Origin: Ustulina deusta
Lineage: Eukaryota; Ascomycota; Sordariomycetes; Xylariales; Xylariaceae
Assembly (NCBI GenBank): GCA_023159155.1
Contig: JAJNNX010000069.1
Span: 186,001 to 250,000 of the forward strand
Direction of reading: 5' to 3'
Length of the DNA stretch: 64,000 nt
In this document: positions 47,914 through 59,800 of the stretch, piece after piece
Layout: each line of letters begins with the position of its first letter
How positions within the stretch are numbered: position 1 is the stretch's first letter
The notes under the pieces: model-generated
Seen by the model: the letters and a program-made list of their open reading frames with translations, nothing else
What the model was told of the DNA's origin: nothing
The model's database searches: none
Program-made: the position numbers and the translations under genes

Positions 47914-48690
47914 CGTGACTCGTTGAGCGATGATGTAAAAGTCATAAGAAATGATACGACGCAAGACAAACAACAATTCAACTCCCCCCTCCAAGGCTGT
48001 GTCAGGTACCGGCAGCGTCAGCACCTCGACCTTACCCCACCCGCATCATATATCATTACCGCACTTCTCATCGATTGGCGCGGAGATAGCCATCCAACCA
48101 AAACGATACAACAGTCTCAGAACCTGTTTCACCGCATCTTGGGCCACACACAAAAAAGGAAATTGGGCTTTCACTAGTGAAATAATATAGCATATTATGT
48201 CAAGGCGAATAATCTTGAGCATTTCTTCCCTCCGAGTTATCTCAGCAGAACTCTATCGAACGTTGGGCTTTCGAAAAGCTTACGGTAATTATAGACTGTA
48301 ATTATGTGGCTAATTAGTTGAACTACCGTAAGATCTTTTAGCAACTTAATTGTTAATGAGTTATTTGATTCACCTCAAAATAATATGCTCTGGCAGACCG
48401 GAATTTTGGGCCTGGGGTGCCGACCATTGACGCAGGCTTGACGTATAATTACCATATTCGACATATATGGTCATTGACGCAGGCCTGACGTATACCGCCC
48501 TTTGGCACCTATAACAAAGCAATTTCCTATTGGAGTTTCTCCACATATAAACCTTAAACCGAAGTTCTGTTGTGTATAAGCTGTGCAGCGCACTCCCAAT
48601 CTACAAAACTTTCATTCTCGTCGGGTGCAAAAACATCCCCCAAAAAGCCGCCACTCTCGTCTGTTAGGTCGCGCTTAACCACTTTGTCAA
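47914..48690. promoter_or_regulatory. Shared bidirectional promoter of the helicase-AAA and Argonaute genes
   Basis: This 777-bp interval separates the two divergent start codons and contains no gene. The near-perfect direct repeat CATTGACGCAGGCYTGACGTATA occurs at 48425-48447 and 48472-48494 (22 of 23 positions equal, 47-bp period). Between them lies a palindrome, CCATAT-x-ATATGG (48452-48470). A TATAAA box at 48546-48551 lies about 140 bp upstream of the Argonaute ATG. The core of the interval (48,180-48,400) is AT-rich. A role in joint regulation is inferred from layout only. Confidence 0.65.
48425..48494. repeat. Pair of 23-bp direct repeats flanking a palindrome
   Basis: The repeats at 48425-48447 and 48472-48494 differ at one position (T/C). 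The TGACGTA part resembles a CRE/bZIP half-site arrangement. The spacing of 47 bp is about four and a half helical turns. Confidence 0.9.
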
Positions 48691-51600
48691 ATGTCAGGAA
48701 ATCCTAATCCTGGACGAGGTAGAGGCAGAGGCCGCGGCGACCAATCGATACCCTTTCACCATAGGGGCCGTGGAGCAGAGCCTCGTGGGAATTTCGGTTC
48801 GCAACAAGGAGGACGCGGAAGAGGTCGAGGTGACTTTGACGCAGCACGAGGAGGAGGTAGAGGCGGAGGAAGAGGTCGTGGAGCACCTACTGAAGTCGAG
48901 GTCTTCAGGCAAGTCCAGTATTCGTCTTTCTGAGATGTCTTACGCAACTACTAACGAAGAGTGTGCTTGTAGTCAAGGCCAGGGACAACGTCCGCATCCT
49001 GATAAAGAAGTTGAACGAATCGAAAACAAATCCGCTGTCGAAGTGAAGAAGAAGCCTACCAGCGAAACAAATCCACAGCGGCCGGGATATGGAGTTGGAG
49101 GGAAGGAGGTCATACTCTGGACCAACTACTTCAATCTCTACTCGAACAATGATTTGGAGCTATACCGCTATAGTGTTAATATCACGGCAGGCGGCAAAGG
49201 AAGAGTACCAGTGGGCAAAAAAGCTAAAAGGATTATCGGGCTTCTCCTAGAAGAGCACTTCCTCCCTCGCAAATACAACATCGCGACGGATTTCAAATCA
49301 AACTTGATATCCCGGGATGAGCTTGACGTAAAAGAGGAAGATTATATTGTCACCTACCGGTCAGAAGAAGAAGATTCCCCAGCACCAAATGCCACGCAAT
49401 ACCGGATCGGCATCCGCTTCACGGGATCCCTGACGTTGTCCGAGCTTATCAATCATCTAACATCAACACAAGCGGGCTTGATGTTTGGTTCTAAAGATGA
49501 AATCATTCAAGCATTGAATATCGTCCTCGGTCACCATCCCAAGGCTGAACCTGCGGTAGCAACTATAGCGGCAAATCGGCATTTTAGCATGAATACTACG
49601 GCCCAGGACCGAATGAGCCTCGGCGCCGGTTTGCAAGTAATCCGAGGCTTTTTCATGAGTGTTCGAGCGGCGACCGCTCGCATCCTCGTCAATGTACAAG
49701 TCAAAAACATGGCCTTCTATGACGAAGGACCTCTTGATAAGATCATGATGGCCTACATGTCGGTTAACGGCCCGAATAAGATCGGGCTCCTCAAGTTTGT
49801 AAAAAGACTATCGGTTGACGTGACACACATCACGAGAACGAACAGTCGAGGCCAGCGCATTCCTAGGATCAAAACAGTCCAAGGCTTCGCAACGAGAGAT
49901 GATGGCCGTAACTTGGCACATCCCCCAATAGTGCCACAATTTGGTGCCGGCGCAAAAGAAGTACAGTTCTTCCTGGATACCTCTGCTGGTGCGTCTTCAA
50001 GTCAGCCCGTGCCTACAGCTGGTAGAGGTAGGAAGAAAGGTGCGAAAGCTGGTCCGGTTCCACCATCGACAGGCAGCTATATCAGCGTCTTCGATTTCTT
50101 TAAACAGAGTAAGCTTCCTTTGTTACCAAAGCTGCGTAGCCAATACTTACAGTTTCAGGGTATAATATTGTGGTACAAGACCCAACACTGCCTGTGATCA
50201 ACGTTGGAGTAAAAGAAAACCCTTCGTATTTACCGGCCGTAGTGTGTCATGTTAGGCCAGGACAGCCTGCAGGGACAAAGTTGAGCCCATCTCAAGGGCA
50301 GCAAATGATTCGATTTGCGGTGCGGCGGCCTGCCCAAAATGCTCGGTCAATCGTTACTTCTGGCCAGTTATTAGGGATCGAGCCGACTAACGCAATATTG
50401 GTGCGAACAATCTTATGCAGCGCAAGTTCACAAGCTAACACTCTCAAAGAATTCTTTTGACATAAACGTGCCGACGAAATTGATTACCGTCCCAGGCCGA
50501 GTGTTGGGCGCCCCGGCGATCAAATATTCAGGGGCTGGTGTGGCAATGCCGAGGTTTGGGAGTTGGGACTTGCGATCAGTCAAATTTGCTACAAAGGCAG
50601 ATCTGCCCTCGTGGACCTACTTCCGCATCTCTTTGCAGCGTGGACGCAACTTCTGGTACTCGGACCTGGACTTTACCGCCAAGGTTGACGAGTTCCAAGA
50701 TAAACTCAGGGAACTCGGCATTTCGGTTGGCAACTACATGCCAGGGAAGCATATCGTCACAGATAGTCAAACCCTGGAGTCCGAGATCGACCATTGGATA
50801 CACAGGTTTGCCATCAACCCAAAACGGCCAAAACTGATTCTAGTGATCATCCCGGAGGCCGAAATGACTGTCGCGTATAACCGTGTTAAATACATATGCG
50901 ATGTCAAAGAGGGCATTCTCAACGTTTGCGTCCTCGACTCGAAGTTTTCGAAGGCTAATCCGCAGTATCTAGCGAACGTCGGTCTCAAGTTCAACCTTAA
51001 GCTCGGCGGCAGAAACCATGCGCTTGATCCTCCCAAACTAGGATTCATTGGACAGAAAAAGACTATGGTCGTCGGAATCGACGTTACTCATCCGGCTCCA
51101 GGTTCTTCATCGAACGCCCCAAGTGTTGCCGGAGTCGTCGCATCGGTTGATGAATGGCTAGGACAATGGCCGGCCGACATTCGTATCCAACCTGCCCGTC
51201 AGGAGATGGTAGCCGATCTGGACGTCATGTTTAAGTCGCGTCTACTGTTATGGAAGGAACGTAACAGGACCTTACCGGAAAACATTCTCGTGTACCGAGA
51301 CGGGGTTTCCGAAGGCCAGTATAACATTGTCGTGGACGAGGAACTCCCCGCCCTCCGCGCCGCCTGCGAAGCCGTGTATCCGCCCTCAGACACCAAGGCA
51401 GGCAAGCCCCGTATCACCATCATCGTCGTGGGGAAGCGCCACAACACGCGCTTCTTCCCCACAAATATGGACGATGCTGACCGCGGCGGTAACCCGAAGA
51501 ACGGCACCGTCGTCGACCGCGGCGTCACGGAGGCTCGCAACTGGGATTTCTTCCTCCAGGCGCACACCGCGATCCAAGGCACCGCGCGGCCAGCGCATTA

Positions 51601-51922
51601 CTACGTCGTCTACGACCAGATCTTCCGGAACACAAAGATGCCGGCGCAATTCCCGACGGCAGCGGATGCCCTCGAGGACCTGACGCATAACATGTGCTAC
51701 CTCTTCGGGAGAGCTACCAAGGCTGTGAGCATTTGTCCTCCGGCATACTATGCTGATCTAGTCTGCGAGAGGGCTCGCTGTTACCTGCACGGATTATTCG
51801 ATCCCTCGCCGCTGTCGAGCCCTGATGCGAGCTCGGTGGGGACAGGTGCGGCGGGCCGGACTCCTGACGCCAGCTTGGTGGCAATCCATCCCAATGTTAT
51901 GAATACAATGTTTTACATATAA
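48691..51922 (+). CDS. qde2: Argonaute (QDE-2-like), catalytically complete
   Basis: This is an RNA-guided endonuclease of the silencing complex. Four exons, 48691-48908, 48973-50108, 50159-50400 and 50450-51922, give 1,022 residues. The first intron (48909-48972) has a GC donor (AG|GCAAGT) with a CTAAC branch site; the others are GT-AG. Residues ~1-70 are an RG/RGG-rich region. The N domain includes YGVGGKEVILWTNYFNL. Linker and PAZ follow (~290-500), with a Gly/Lys insertion (GRGRKKGAK) and FDFFKQRYNIVVQDPTLPV. MID follows (~540-700), then PIWI. The catalytic tetrad is complete: Asp743 in GIDVTHPAPGS, Glu784 in PARQEMVAD, Asp816 in VYRDGVSEGQY and His915 in GTARPAHYYV. The protein ends MNTMFYI, the usual short hydrophobic C-terminus. 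Slicer activity is therefore expected. In Neurospora, qde-2 is induced by double-stranded RNA; whether that holds here is unknown. Confidence 0.95.
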
Positions 51923-53045
51923 ATTCTAGCCTTTGCTATTCCTTTCTTTCTCAATTTCCGAAATTTGCGTTTTCCTAAGGGAAAGAGACGGATCGGCGAC
52001 GGCGTGTAACGAGACGTTCGGATCTCCCTATGCTTTCAGTTCTCCCAATGGCAGCTCTGCCAGGCCCTACTCACCCTAGACCAAGTTAAAACACATCACG
52101 GAGGGAAATTATTGATCTTACCGAAAAGTAGTTGATTAGCTCGAGGAATAGGTGTCATGATTTTGTGGATCTGGATAGGAAATCAGAGAGATAGGGTTAA
52201 AAGTTTTGCTTGTACAGTTTTAGGAACGATCCTACCAAAATTAAGTTTACTAACGCCGGATATTACTATTTCTTCCAAAACTTCTGCATCCCTTTAAGTG
52301 TTATCAGTTTGTAAGATGGAGAGGCTGTAGCAGATCTATGTTTATGGACAGCCCCTATTCTCTCTAGTTAGCGCTATGAGACGCTGTTCACTACATTGTT
52401 AGCTGAAACAGGAGAAGTGATAAATATACAGACTGCGCAATAATATTAAATATTGTTTGACTAGTTATTATGCGGATTAAACAAAGGTGTGGTCTACCTA
52501 CTTATATAATCTACGGCGTTAAAGTTTAAAAAAAGGATAGCAAACCGAGTGCTCGAGCCACAGCAAGATTTTCATCCCATTTCTTCACATGGAATCTCCA
52601 TTTTAAATCAGCAGGAAATTATTACAATTCTATATTTAGTCCTGCAGTGAGGAAATCAAAGGGGTTTGCGCAGGGGGGAAAAGCAAAGATTGCGAGCTCT
52701 CATGAATAATTATTGTAGCAAATGAATTATTAATGTTGTAGAAGAGACAGAGATACTTATAATTAACATACAACCACCATGGGGGGTTCTTATATGCATG
52801 GTCCCTTGTGCCTTCCCAACAAACCCTCAACAGCACACCTCGACAATTAAACTTGCTGAAAGAGCTACTGTTTAAATCGCGGTATAGCGGCCTAATAAGC
52901 ATGTGATAATGACTCCTACTATTGTTTATTCGGATTAAGCTATAAACTAAATCTGGCACAAAAAAACAATATACCTTGATATTATGCCTTTCCAAGAAAA
53001 TGGTCGGCTACCCCTGTTTCCCATAAACAAAGTCTTAAGCAGAAA
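51923..53045. other. AT-rich intergenic region
   Basis: AT content rises from about 52,180 onward. No gene is supported. A short out-of-frame upstream ATG precedes the Fic gene at 52,985. Confidence 0.5.
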
Positions 53046-54092
53046 ATGAAGGACTCATTGTATAACGCCCTTGGCAGCAAGGGTGGGAAATGGCCTGTTA
53101 ACTCTACTATCCGCCTAGCTGACTACCTCCAAGAAGAGTTCCGCAAGTACAGCCTCCAGCACGATCCCATCTCCATCATTGAGGCTGCCAAGCCTTCCGG
53201 CGTGATCCCCGAGCATATCGAGGACGAAGCCTGTCATGTTGTCTTCGGCTCCAACCTGATCGAGGACGCAGGAGCTGGCTTCGACTACACTGTCAATCTG
53301 TGCCGGCAGACCTTTCGCGGGGAGCACATCGATGCCGCGGCCATCGACCAGAGCAGCCCTGATTACGCCAATCTACTACAGGACTTTAAGCAGCGCAACC
53401 AGCAGATGAACCAGCCCGCCGCCATTCGTATCCGGCGCGAAATCATCCAGCACGCCAGGGCCCTCTCGTGGGCGATCAACAACATGGTGCTCGCCGAGAT
53501 GCCGTGGACCGAGGACGCAGTCAAGACCATCCATGGCATCCTTTACGCCGGCATGACTAATCACGATGTAATCCCTGGCGAGTACCGCGGTCCTGACCAC
53601 CCCATTGCCGCCAAGTACATCGACCCGAAAACCGGCAAGGAAAAGGTCACCAGGTTCGTTCATCCGCGCGCCGTGCCCTCCTACATGGCCGCCTGGGTCG
53701 AGAACTTGAACAAAGACATTCAGCGGGCGGAGAGTGGTGTCCCTTTCGACCCTTACGACCTGCCGGCGAGGCATTACCACCACTTCATCAACATCCATCC
53801 CTTCGGCGACGGCAACGGACGGACCTCGCGCATCATCCTAAACTGCTTGGTCATGAAGTTCACTGGTCATCTGATTCCTATAGGCGAGGACGCCAAGGAA
53901 AAGGACGAGTTCCTAGGCATCGCTGTCCGCGGTTCCAAGAAGTATCATGAGGAGGATGGCGAGGTGCATCTAGATGAGCAAAAGGGCCACCGCGAGATGG
54001 CCAAGTTCATGGTCCGCAAGTCCGTGAAGCCGTTAACTAGAATGTCGAGTCGGGTTGAGAAGTACACCCCCAATATTGATATTAACCAATAG
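53046..54092 (+). CDS. Fic-domain protein (putative AMP transferase)
   Basis: A single exon of 348 residues. The Fic core motif HPFGDGNGRTSR sits at ~251-262, matching HxFx(D/E)GNGRxxR, so the catalytic His251 and the ATP-binding loop are intact. Upstream, an S-N-L-I-E-D element at 69-74 resembles the auto-inhibitory (S/T)xxxE(G/N) helix of Fic proteins, with Asp in place of the last Gly/Asn. The region PGEYRGPDHPI before the motif is the flap segment. There is no signal peptide or membrane segment, and a cytosolic location is inferred. Fic enzymes usually transfer AMP to Ser, Thr or Tyr of target proteins; the target here is unknown. The gene is GC-rich in its coding part while its flanks are AT-rich, and it lies 1.1 kb after the Argonaute gene. 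Confidence 0.88.
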   Translation: MKDSLYNALGSKGGKWPVNSTIRLADYLQEEFRKYSLQHDPISIIEAAKPSGVIPEHIEDEACHVVFGSNLIEDAGAGFDYTVNLCRQTFRGEHIDAAAIDQSSPDYANLLQDFKQRNQQMNQPAAIRIRREIIQHARALSWAINNMVLAEMPWTEDAVKTIHGILYAGMTNHDVIPGEYRGPDHPIAAKYIDPKTGKEKVTRFVHPRAVPSYMAAWVENLNKDIQRAESGVPFDPYDLPARHYHHFINIHPFGDGNGRTSRIILNCLVMKFTGHLIPIGEDAKEKDEFLGIAVRGSKKYHEEDGEVHLDEQKGHREMAKFMVRKSVKPLTRMSSRVEKYTPNIDINQ

Positions 54093-55307
54093 GCAGAGGA
54101 TGTTAGGAAGGGTTTGGAACCGGGAGCGCAGAAGGAAGGGAGATCATCGTAGGTCCTGGTAGTGAAGTAGGCCATAGTAAGCAAGTCATATTCATAGAAG
54201 GGGCTTTTACCATACACCCTTATGCTAAGAGATAGGCCAAACGTACACTTCCTAGCAAAATTCTTGAATTTAGTATTAGGGAATCAAGCGATCATAAGTA
54301 AATGCAAATTATTAATTGAACGCGAATGCTAACTGAAGAGCAGTTAGTAATTTCCTACATATTAAAGCAGCGCGGTGCCTTTAGTGTTTTCTTATGCGCC
54401 GTGTACACGAAGTCACAAGGTAGCTTCACCCCTTATTTCAAGCCGCTCTTTTCTCACTCACGCCACTTCAGTAAGTTCAAACTTAGGTTTTGAAACCAAA
54501 AGAATGCAGGCTTTATGTTAGAGGTGGGTGTCCCAGAGTGAATAGATAGACCTATCTGCAGTCAGGAAGTAGGTAGGTAGTAGTTAGGGCTCAATAGATG
54601 GTCAATTGATTCCTGAACCCTCCAATATCTAGGGGGACGTCACCTATACATATACAGAATACTGATATATCCACCCCCATAGGGTAGGTGTGATATATTT
54701 CGCTGACACTTTAGAAGGAAGGCGTTAAAGTTTTCCTTGAAATGTAATGATTCAGCATGCTCCTATTCACTTTCTCTTGACTGAAAGTCTATTTATTACT
54801 GCACACGCTCAGAATGTGGAAAAAAAAGGCAATTTTACCAAGCTCATAGCCTCACCGTGAGGTGTATCTAGGAAAATGATCCCCCGCAGCGATCGACAGA
54901 CGAGACCAACATGATCATTGGCATCCCATAACTGTGGACGAATGAATGCATTTATTTATCAGCCAAAGTATCAAGCGGCCAGCAAGGGTGCTAAGCCGCC
55001 GTCTCAGCCCACACTGCAGGGTGAAGTACCCGAGCAATAGCCTAGAGCTTCAGCAAAAAGGGTTATAGAGGTGATTTTGAGAAACCGAGATGATTCAATT
55101 ATGTTGTTATTTTCATAGCCTTGGTTTGCCTGATTGTCGTATCCATAGTAAACTGGGTAATACTATTGTGGTAATTTCACACACCAAGATACGGAAGGCC
55201 GCATCTACAGAATTGTTGATCTTTTTAACTTGCATCGATACATGGCAACTGTTGTCCGTCCTAGTAACGACATCCATTTGTCATCGCCGTTGGCGTCCTG
55301 TGCATCA
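54093..55307. other. Intergenic region
   Basis: Moderately AT-rich, with TAGGTAGGTAG near 54,570. No gene is supported. Confidence 0.5.
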
Positions 55308-56387
55308 TCAACCTCTTCCTCCCCAGTCCTCCCAATCACCGCCCCGGTGTTCCACATAGTCATCTAGTTCGTTCTCCCCCAAGAACTTGTCCAAGAGATC
55401 TGCCACCTTAGCATTATCCATGTCTGCAAATGCGATGTGTGTGCTTCCCTTGAGCCCCGCGTCCTTCCCCAGTAGAAACACTTCCGCGTTGCCTCCATAC
55501 ATGTTGATGATTTTAGCGGAGAGCCTCGCTTGTGCGAGGAAGGTGAAATTCTCGGAGCGATGGTCACTAAATATGTATTGAATAGCCGGTAACTTAGCAA
55601 GCTTTTTAAACTGCTCGAGCGGGACGACCATTGGCCCGAAAGGTACACCTGCGGTGATGTTGAGATTGTCAGGGAACACGTAGCCGAAACTCTCGTATGC
55701 CACGATCGCCTTGGTGTTGGTCGTATTACTTAGCGTCACAGCCAGCTGCGCACGCAGCCCAGACGCCGAGTTTGTCAGGTACACAATACTGTCACCGATC
55801 TTGTACGAATCGGCGGCGACCGCGGCGGCATTCGCTTGTAAGTAGATGTTAGCGACTGTGTCGTATTCGACATACCGAGCGCTGGTTGCCTGTCGCCACG
55901 CCGTCTCGTTGGACGCTGGAAACTGCGAGTCCGGCCAGAAGTTGCCATACGAGGGTCCAAAATTCCACGCGACGAAGTTTCCCTGGTCTCTATAGTCTGG
56001 CATGTAGACGGTCGGCTCGCAGGCCCAGTTGGCGCGCCCAAGCCGTGGTGCATCCCAAAGGTAAACGGGATAATCTCGCCTTAAGAACATGTCTTTGAAG
56101 CCCTCGCCGCCGTCAAATCGATTTTGCCACGTCTGTGTGCTCGAACTGTGCCACATAACAAGACTCGTTTTCCGTGGCCTCCAGGGAATGAAATATTCCA
56201 TATAGCCATGATCGCATGAAAGTGTCATATTCGGGTTTCTGGGGTTTTGGATGACCTTGCCAGCAATATTGAACCCACCGGAGCGATCGAGCATAATGGG
56301 TCGCCTCCCTACCTTTTCGTCATCGGAGCGCACATCACTCGCTAAGATGGCAAGTAAACTAATCCACACAACGAATTTGCAAGCCAT
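55308..56387 (-). CDS. Secreted alpha/beta hydrolase
   Basis: A 359-residue secreted protein. MACKFVVWISLLAILASDVRS is a signal peptide. MEYFIPWRPRKTSLVMWHSS and KDMFLRRDYPVYLWDAPRLG fit the alpha/beta hydrolase core of the esterase-like family seen in fungi and bacteria. The nucleophile elbow is probably the Ser in VYLTNSASGLRAQ, with Asn where a His usually stands. VAYESFGYVFP and the later GSTHIAFADMDN (likely catalytic His) complete the order. Four or five N-x-S/T sites indicate glycosylation. The substrate is unknown. The start was chosen at the signal peptide, ignoring a 21-residue in-frame extension. It is the last gene before the AT-rich block. Confidence 0.78.
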   Translation of the reverse strand: MACKFVVWISLLAILASDVRSDDEKVGRRPIMLDRSGGFNIAGKVIQNPRNPNMTLSCDHGYMEYFIPWRPRKTSLVMWHSSSTQTWQNRFDGGEGFKDMFLRRDYPVYLWDAPRLGRANWACEPTVYMPDYRDQGNFVAWNFGPSYGNFWPDSQFPASNETAWRQATSARYVEYDTVANIYLQANAAAVAADSYKIGDSIVYLTNSASGLRAQLAVTLSNTTNTKAIVAYESFGYVFPDNLNITAGVPFGPMVVPLEQFKKLAKLPAIQYIFSDHRSENFTFLAQARLSAKIINMYGGNAEVFLLGKDAGLKGSTHIAFADMDNAKVADLLDKFLGENELDDYVEHRGGDWEDWGGRG

Positions 56388-56869
56388 TTTCAATCCGACT
56401 AGCAGGAGATGTTGACTCGGCCCCCTAATCGGTTGAAGCCGGACGTTCATTCACACCCAGAGTCGAAGGTGATGGCGATACCCCTCTTAAATTCCTTCTA
56501 GAGGGGCACGGGTATATCAAGTGCCGTCCCGCATATAGCATACTCCTGGATCATCGGGGGGTTTCAATAGCTTCTAGTAGATCTTATTCGCTCCTGAGCT
56601 GGCAGAAAAGATCAACCTTGGCAACGATTCAGCCGCCGGCCATCCTACGTGCTATCCATCTTGCTGTGTTTAATATCCATATTGAGGTCTTTGGACTGAT
56701 CTGGCTAGAAATGGAAGCACCGTACATTAGCTGACAACCATAAATCACCCAACGTGTCTGGTATACCTGTTAAGATAAGTGGATACGTATACAAGTGAGC
56801 AGAATGTCTTGTATATTTAGAATAATTAGAAAGAAGAATTAAGAACTAAGGGTCCGGGGGAATTTAGTA
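56388..56869. other. Intergenic transition into AT-rich block
   Basis: Base composition falls from ordinary to very AT-rich at about 56,800-56,880. No gene is seen. Confidence 0.5.
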
Positions 56870-59800
56870 ATATATATAGTCGGAGAATAGAGTATATTTA
56901 ATTTTTATATTTTAATATTTCTATTTATTTTAAATTTATATGTTGCTTTAGTTGTTTAATATAATTGTGTAAAATATAATTTATAAATATAGATAATAGA
57001 TATAATATTTTAATATTTTTAAAAAATTTTAAATGTATTACTAGATTTTTCTTTTTTGTAATTTATAATAGGTCTTTTTTATAAGAAGTTTTAATATATT
57101 AAAGTTCTAAAAGCTTACTAATATTTTTAGTGTTTTTATTTTATTTTATTTAGAGTTTTTAATACTAGCTAAACTTATAAAAAACTTTTATAAGAAAAAA
57201 AAAAATAGATACGGGCTAATTAGTAATAATATATAGATTACTTAGCTAAGTATATATAGTTTTTTAGTTTTAGGTTATTAAAGCTTAAATAAAAATGATT
57301 TTTTATAGCTACTTATTAATAAATTTATAATATGTTATATAATAAATATAAATTTTAGCTACTAAATATATTGTTAGTATTATATTATATTATAAACGTT
57401 TGGACTTTTTTAGAAATAAAATTTAAAAAAGTTTATTGTTTTTTTTAAAAAATATTTTTAGTATATAATTTAGTTATTATATTTTAAATAAAGTTATAGT
57501 TCTAAAATATTATAATTTTATTTTTAGATAGGTTAGCTATTATTGTTATAACAAAAGTATGCTATTTTGTATTTTTTTATAGGTTTTTTATTAATTGTTT
57601 AGTTAGAATATAAAAAAAACTTATTTAGGTTTTTTTGTTGTTTTTTTGGTAGTTATAAAATATACTAAATATGTTCTAAGTATAGGCGTTAGGTATTATA
57701 TTATTAAATTTTTTTTTTTTTTTTTAAATAACTAAAAAATATTAATTTTAAATAAATATAAAGTATAATTATAACTATAAAATTATAATATTGTTTTAAA
57801 TGTTTAGCTAATTAATTATTAATTAATTTTAAATATATTAATAGTTTTATAAAAAAATTAATTAGATTTAATATAGATATATTTTTAGTAGTTAGTAATA
57901 AAAACTTTTATTTAGTATTATTTTAAAATAAATAATAATAATAAAATTAAATAGTATAATAATTAATAGCTTAGTATTAATAAATAAAGTTGTCATAATT
58001 AGTTAAGTAAAGCTTCTATAGCTAGTTTATTAATACTATAAACAAAGATTTTAAGCTAAAAAAGAAAAAAAAGAAGGAAAAAAGTTAGAGTTTATAAAGT
58101 AAGTAGATATAGACTTTGTATATATAGCTGCAGAGTTAGGTTAGTCTATATATAGATTTTTTATTTTATTGCTATATAAGTCTAAAATTCTTGCGGGTTT
58201 TATTAAGACTATATAGACTATATTAACTATTATATTATTTTTTTTTAAAACTAAAAGTTTAAATATAGTTTTAATTTAAAGTTATTAATAATGTTAGGTT
58301 TATATAATCTTTTTATGTTATATTGCTTTATTATTATTTTTATAATTATTTGTAAACTTATTAGCTGTTATTGCGTATATTTATTTTTATAATTTTATAG
58401 GAGGTCCAAGGGCTTTTTTGTAAGTTTTATAGAATTAATTAAGTTTAATTGGCATATTTTTAAAATTTTAGGCTATATACTAAATATTATTAAAATTATA
58501 GCTTTTTTAAGCGATCTAGTATTATAACTTTTTGTTTTTTATATATATTTTTAATTGTTTAATTTATTTAATTTTAAATTTTGTTTTATTATTAATATTT
58601 TTAATTAAAAGTAGTAATTAGATTTATTAAAATAAAAAATTATTGTTTATTTTTTATAATTAGTTAGTATAAAATAGGTTTTTTATTTTATAAGAATTAA
58701 ACAAATTAAAAATATAGCTAAATTTTTGTTTTTTTAAGATTTTAAAAAGTTTAACTAATTAAAAATCTAATCTAATAGTTAGTACTTGTGTTATAAAACT
58801 TTTTTTTTTTAAAAAAACTTTATTTTTTATTTTAAAATTTATTAAGCGTTTTTTTTTATTAGCTTATAGCTTATATTATTTTTATATAAAAGTTATTATA
58901 TTATATATTATTTTTTAAATATTCTAGGTTTAGTAGACTAGTTCGAACGTTTGTTATTTAGTATTAGAATTTATAATAGTTTTATTAATATTTACTATTA
59001 AAAAGTTTTATGTTTTAATTTTTATTGCTATTTTTAATAGTAATATATTAATTAATAAATATTATAAAAAATTATATATAAAGTCTAAAGCAAAAAAATA
59101 AATATTTTAATTATTTTAGTATTTATTAATATAAAAATAAAGTTATTAGTTTAGTTTTTAATTAGTTAATTTTATTATTTTTTAAGTTTAAAAATAGTAA
59201 GTACTACTAAAGCAGTGCTTAGTACTTATAAAACTATTAATTATTATTATAAATTTAAAAATAAATAGTTTTATATTATTTAATATTTATATGTTTAATA
59301 TACTAAAAAATTTATATAAATTTATATAATATTATATAGCTAGCAATTCTATAATATTTATTTTTTTGCTAAATAAAATTACAATTAAATAATTAAACTT
59401 ATTTATAAATATTTATATATAGTTATAACTTTATTAGTTAAATAGTATATTTTTGCTATTTATTACTACGTATTGCTATATTATAGCTAATATAAACAAT
59501 AGGTAAAAAAAGCTAAAAGTTTTGTTTTGCAATATTTTGTTTTTTTTATAATTATAATAATTATATATATATTATTTATAATTATGTTTTAAATAAAACT
59601 AATAATATTTTTGTTTTAATATTTTGATTATTTTATATTAATTTTAGTATATAGTAATTAAAAGTATATAAGTTTTTTAAATTAAAATTATATAAAAAAA
59701 ATAGTTTTATTTAAAGTAATTTTAAATATATATAGCTTTTTGTTTTTATTTTTTAGTTTTTATAGCTAGTTTTTTTGTTTCATTAAGTTTATTAAGTTAG

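Noticed and set aside
50450..50470. Apparent stop (TGA at 50458-50460) splitting Argonaute into two frames
   Set aside because: A 49-nt GT-AG intron (50401-50449) with a CTAAC branch site joins the frames exactly, so the gene is intact.
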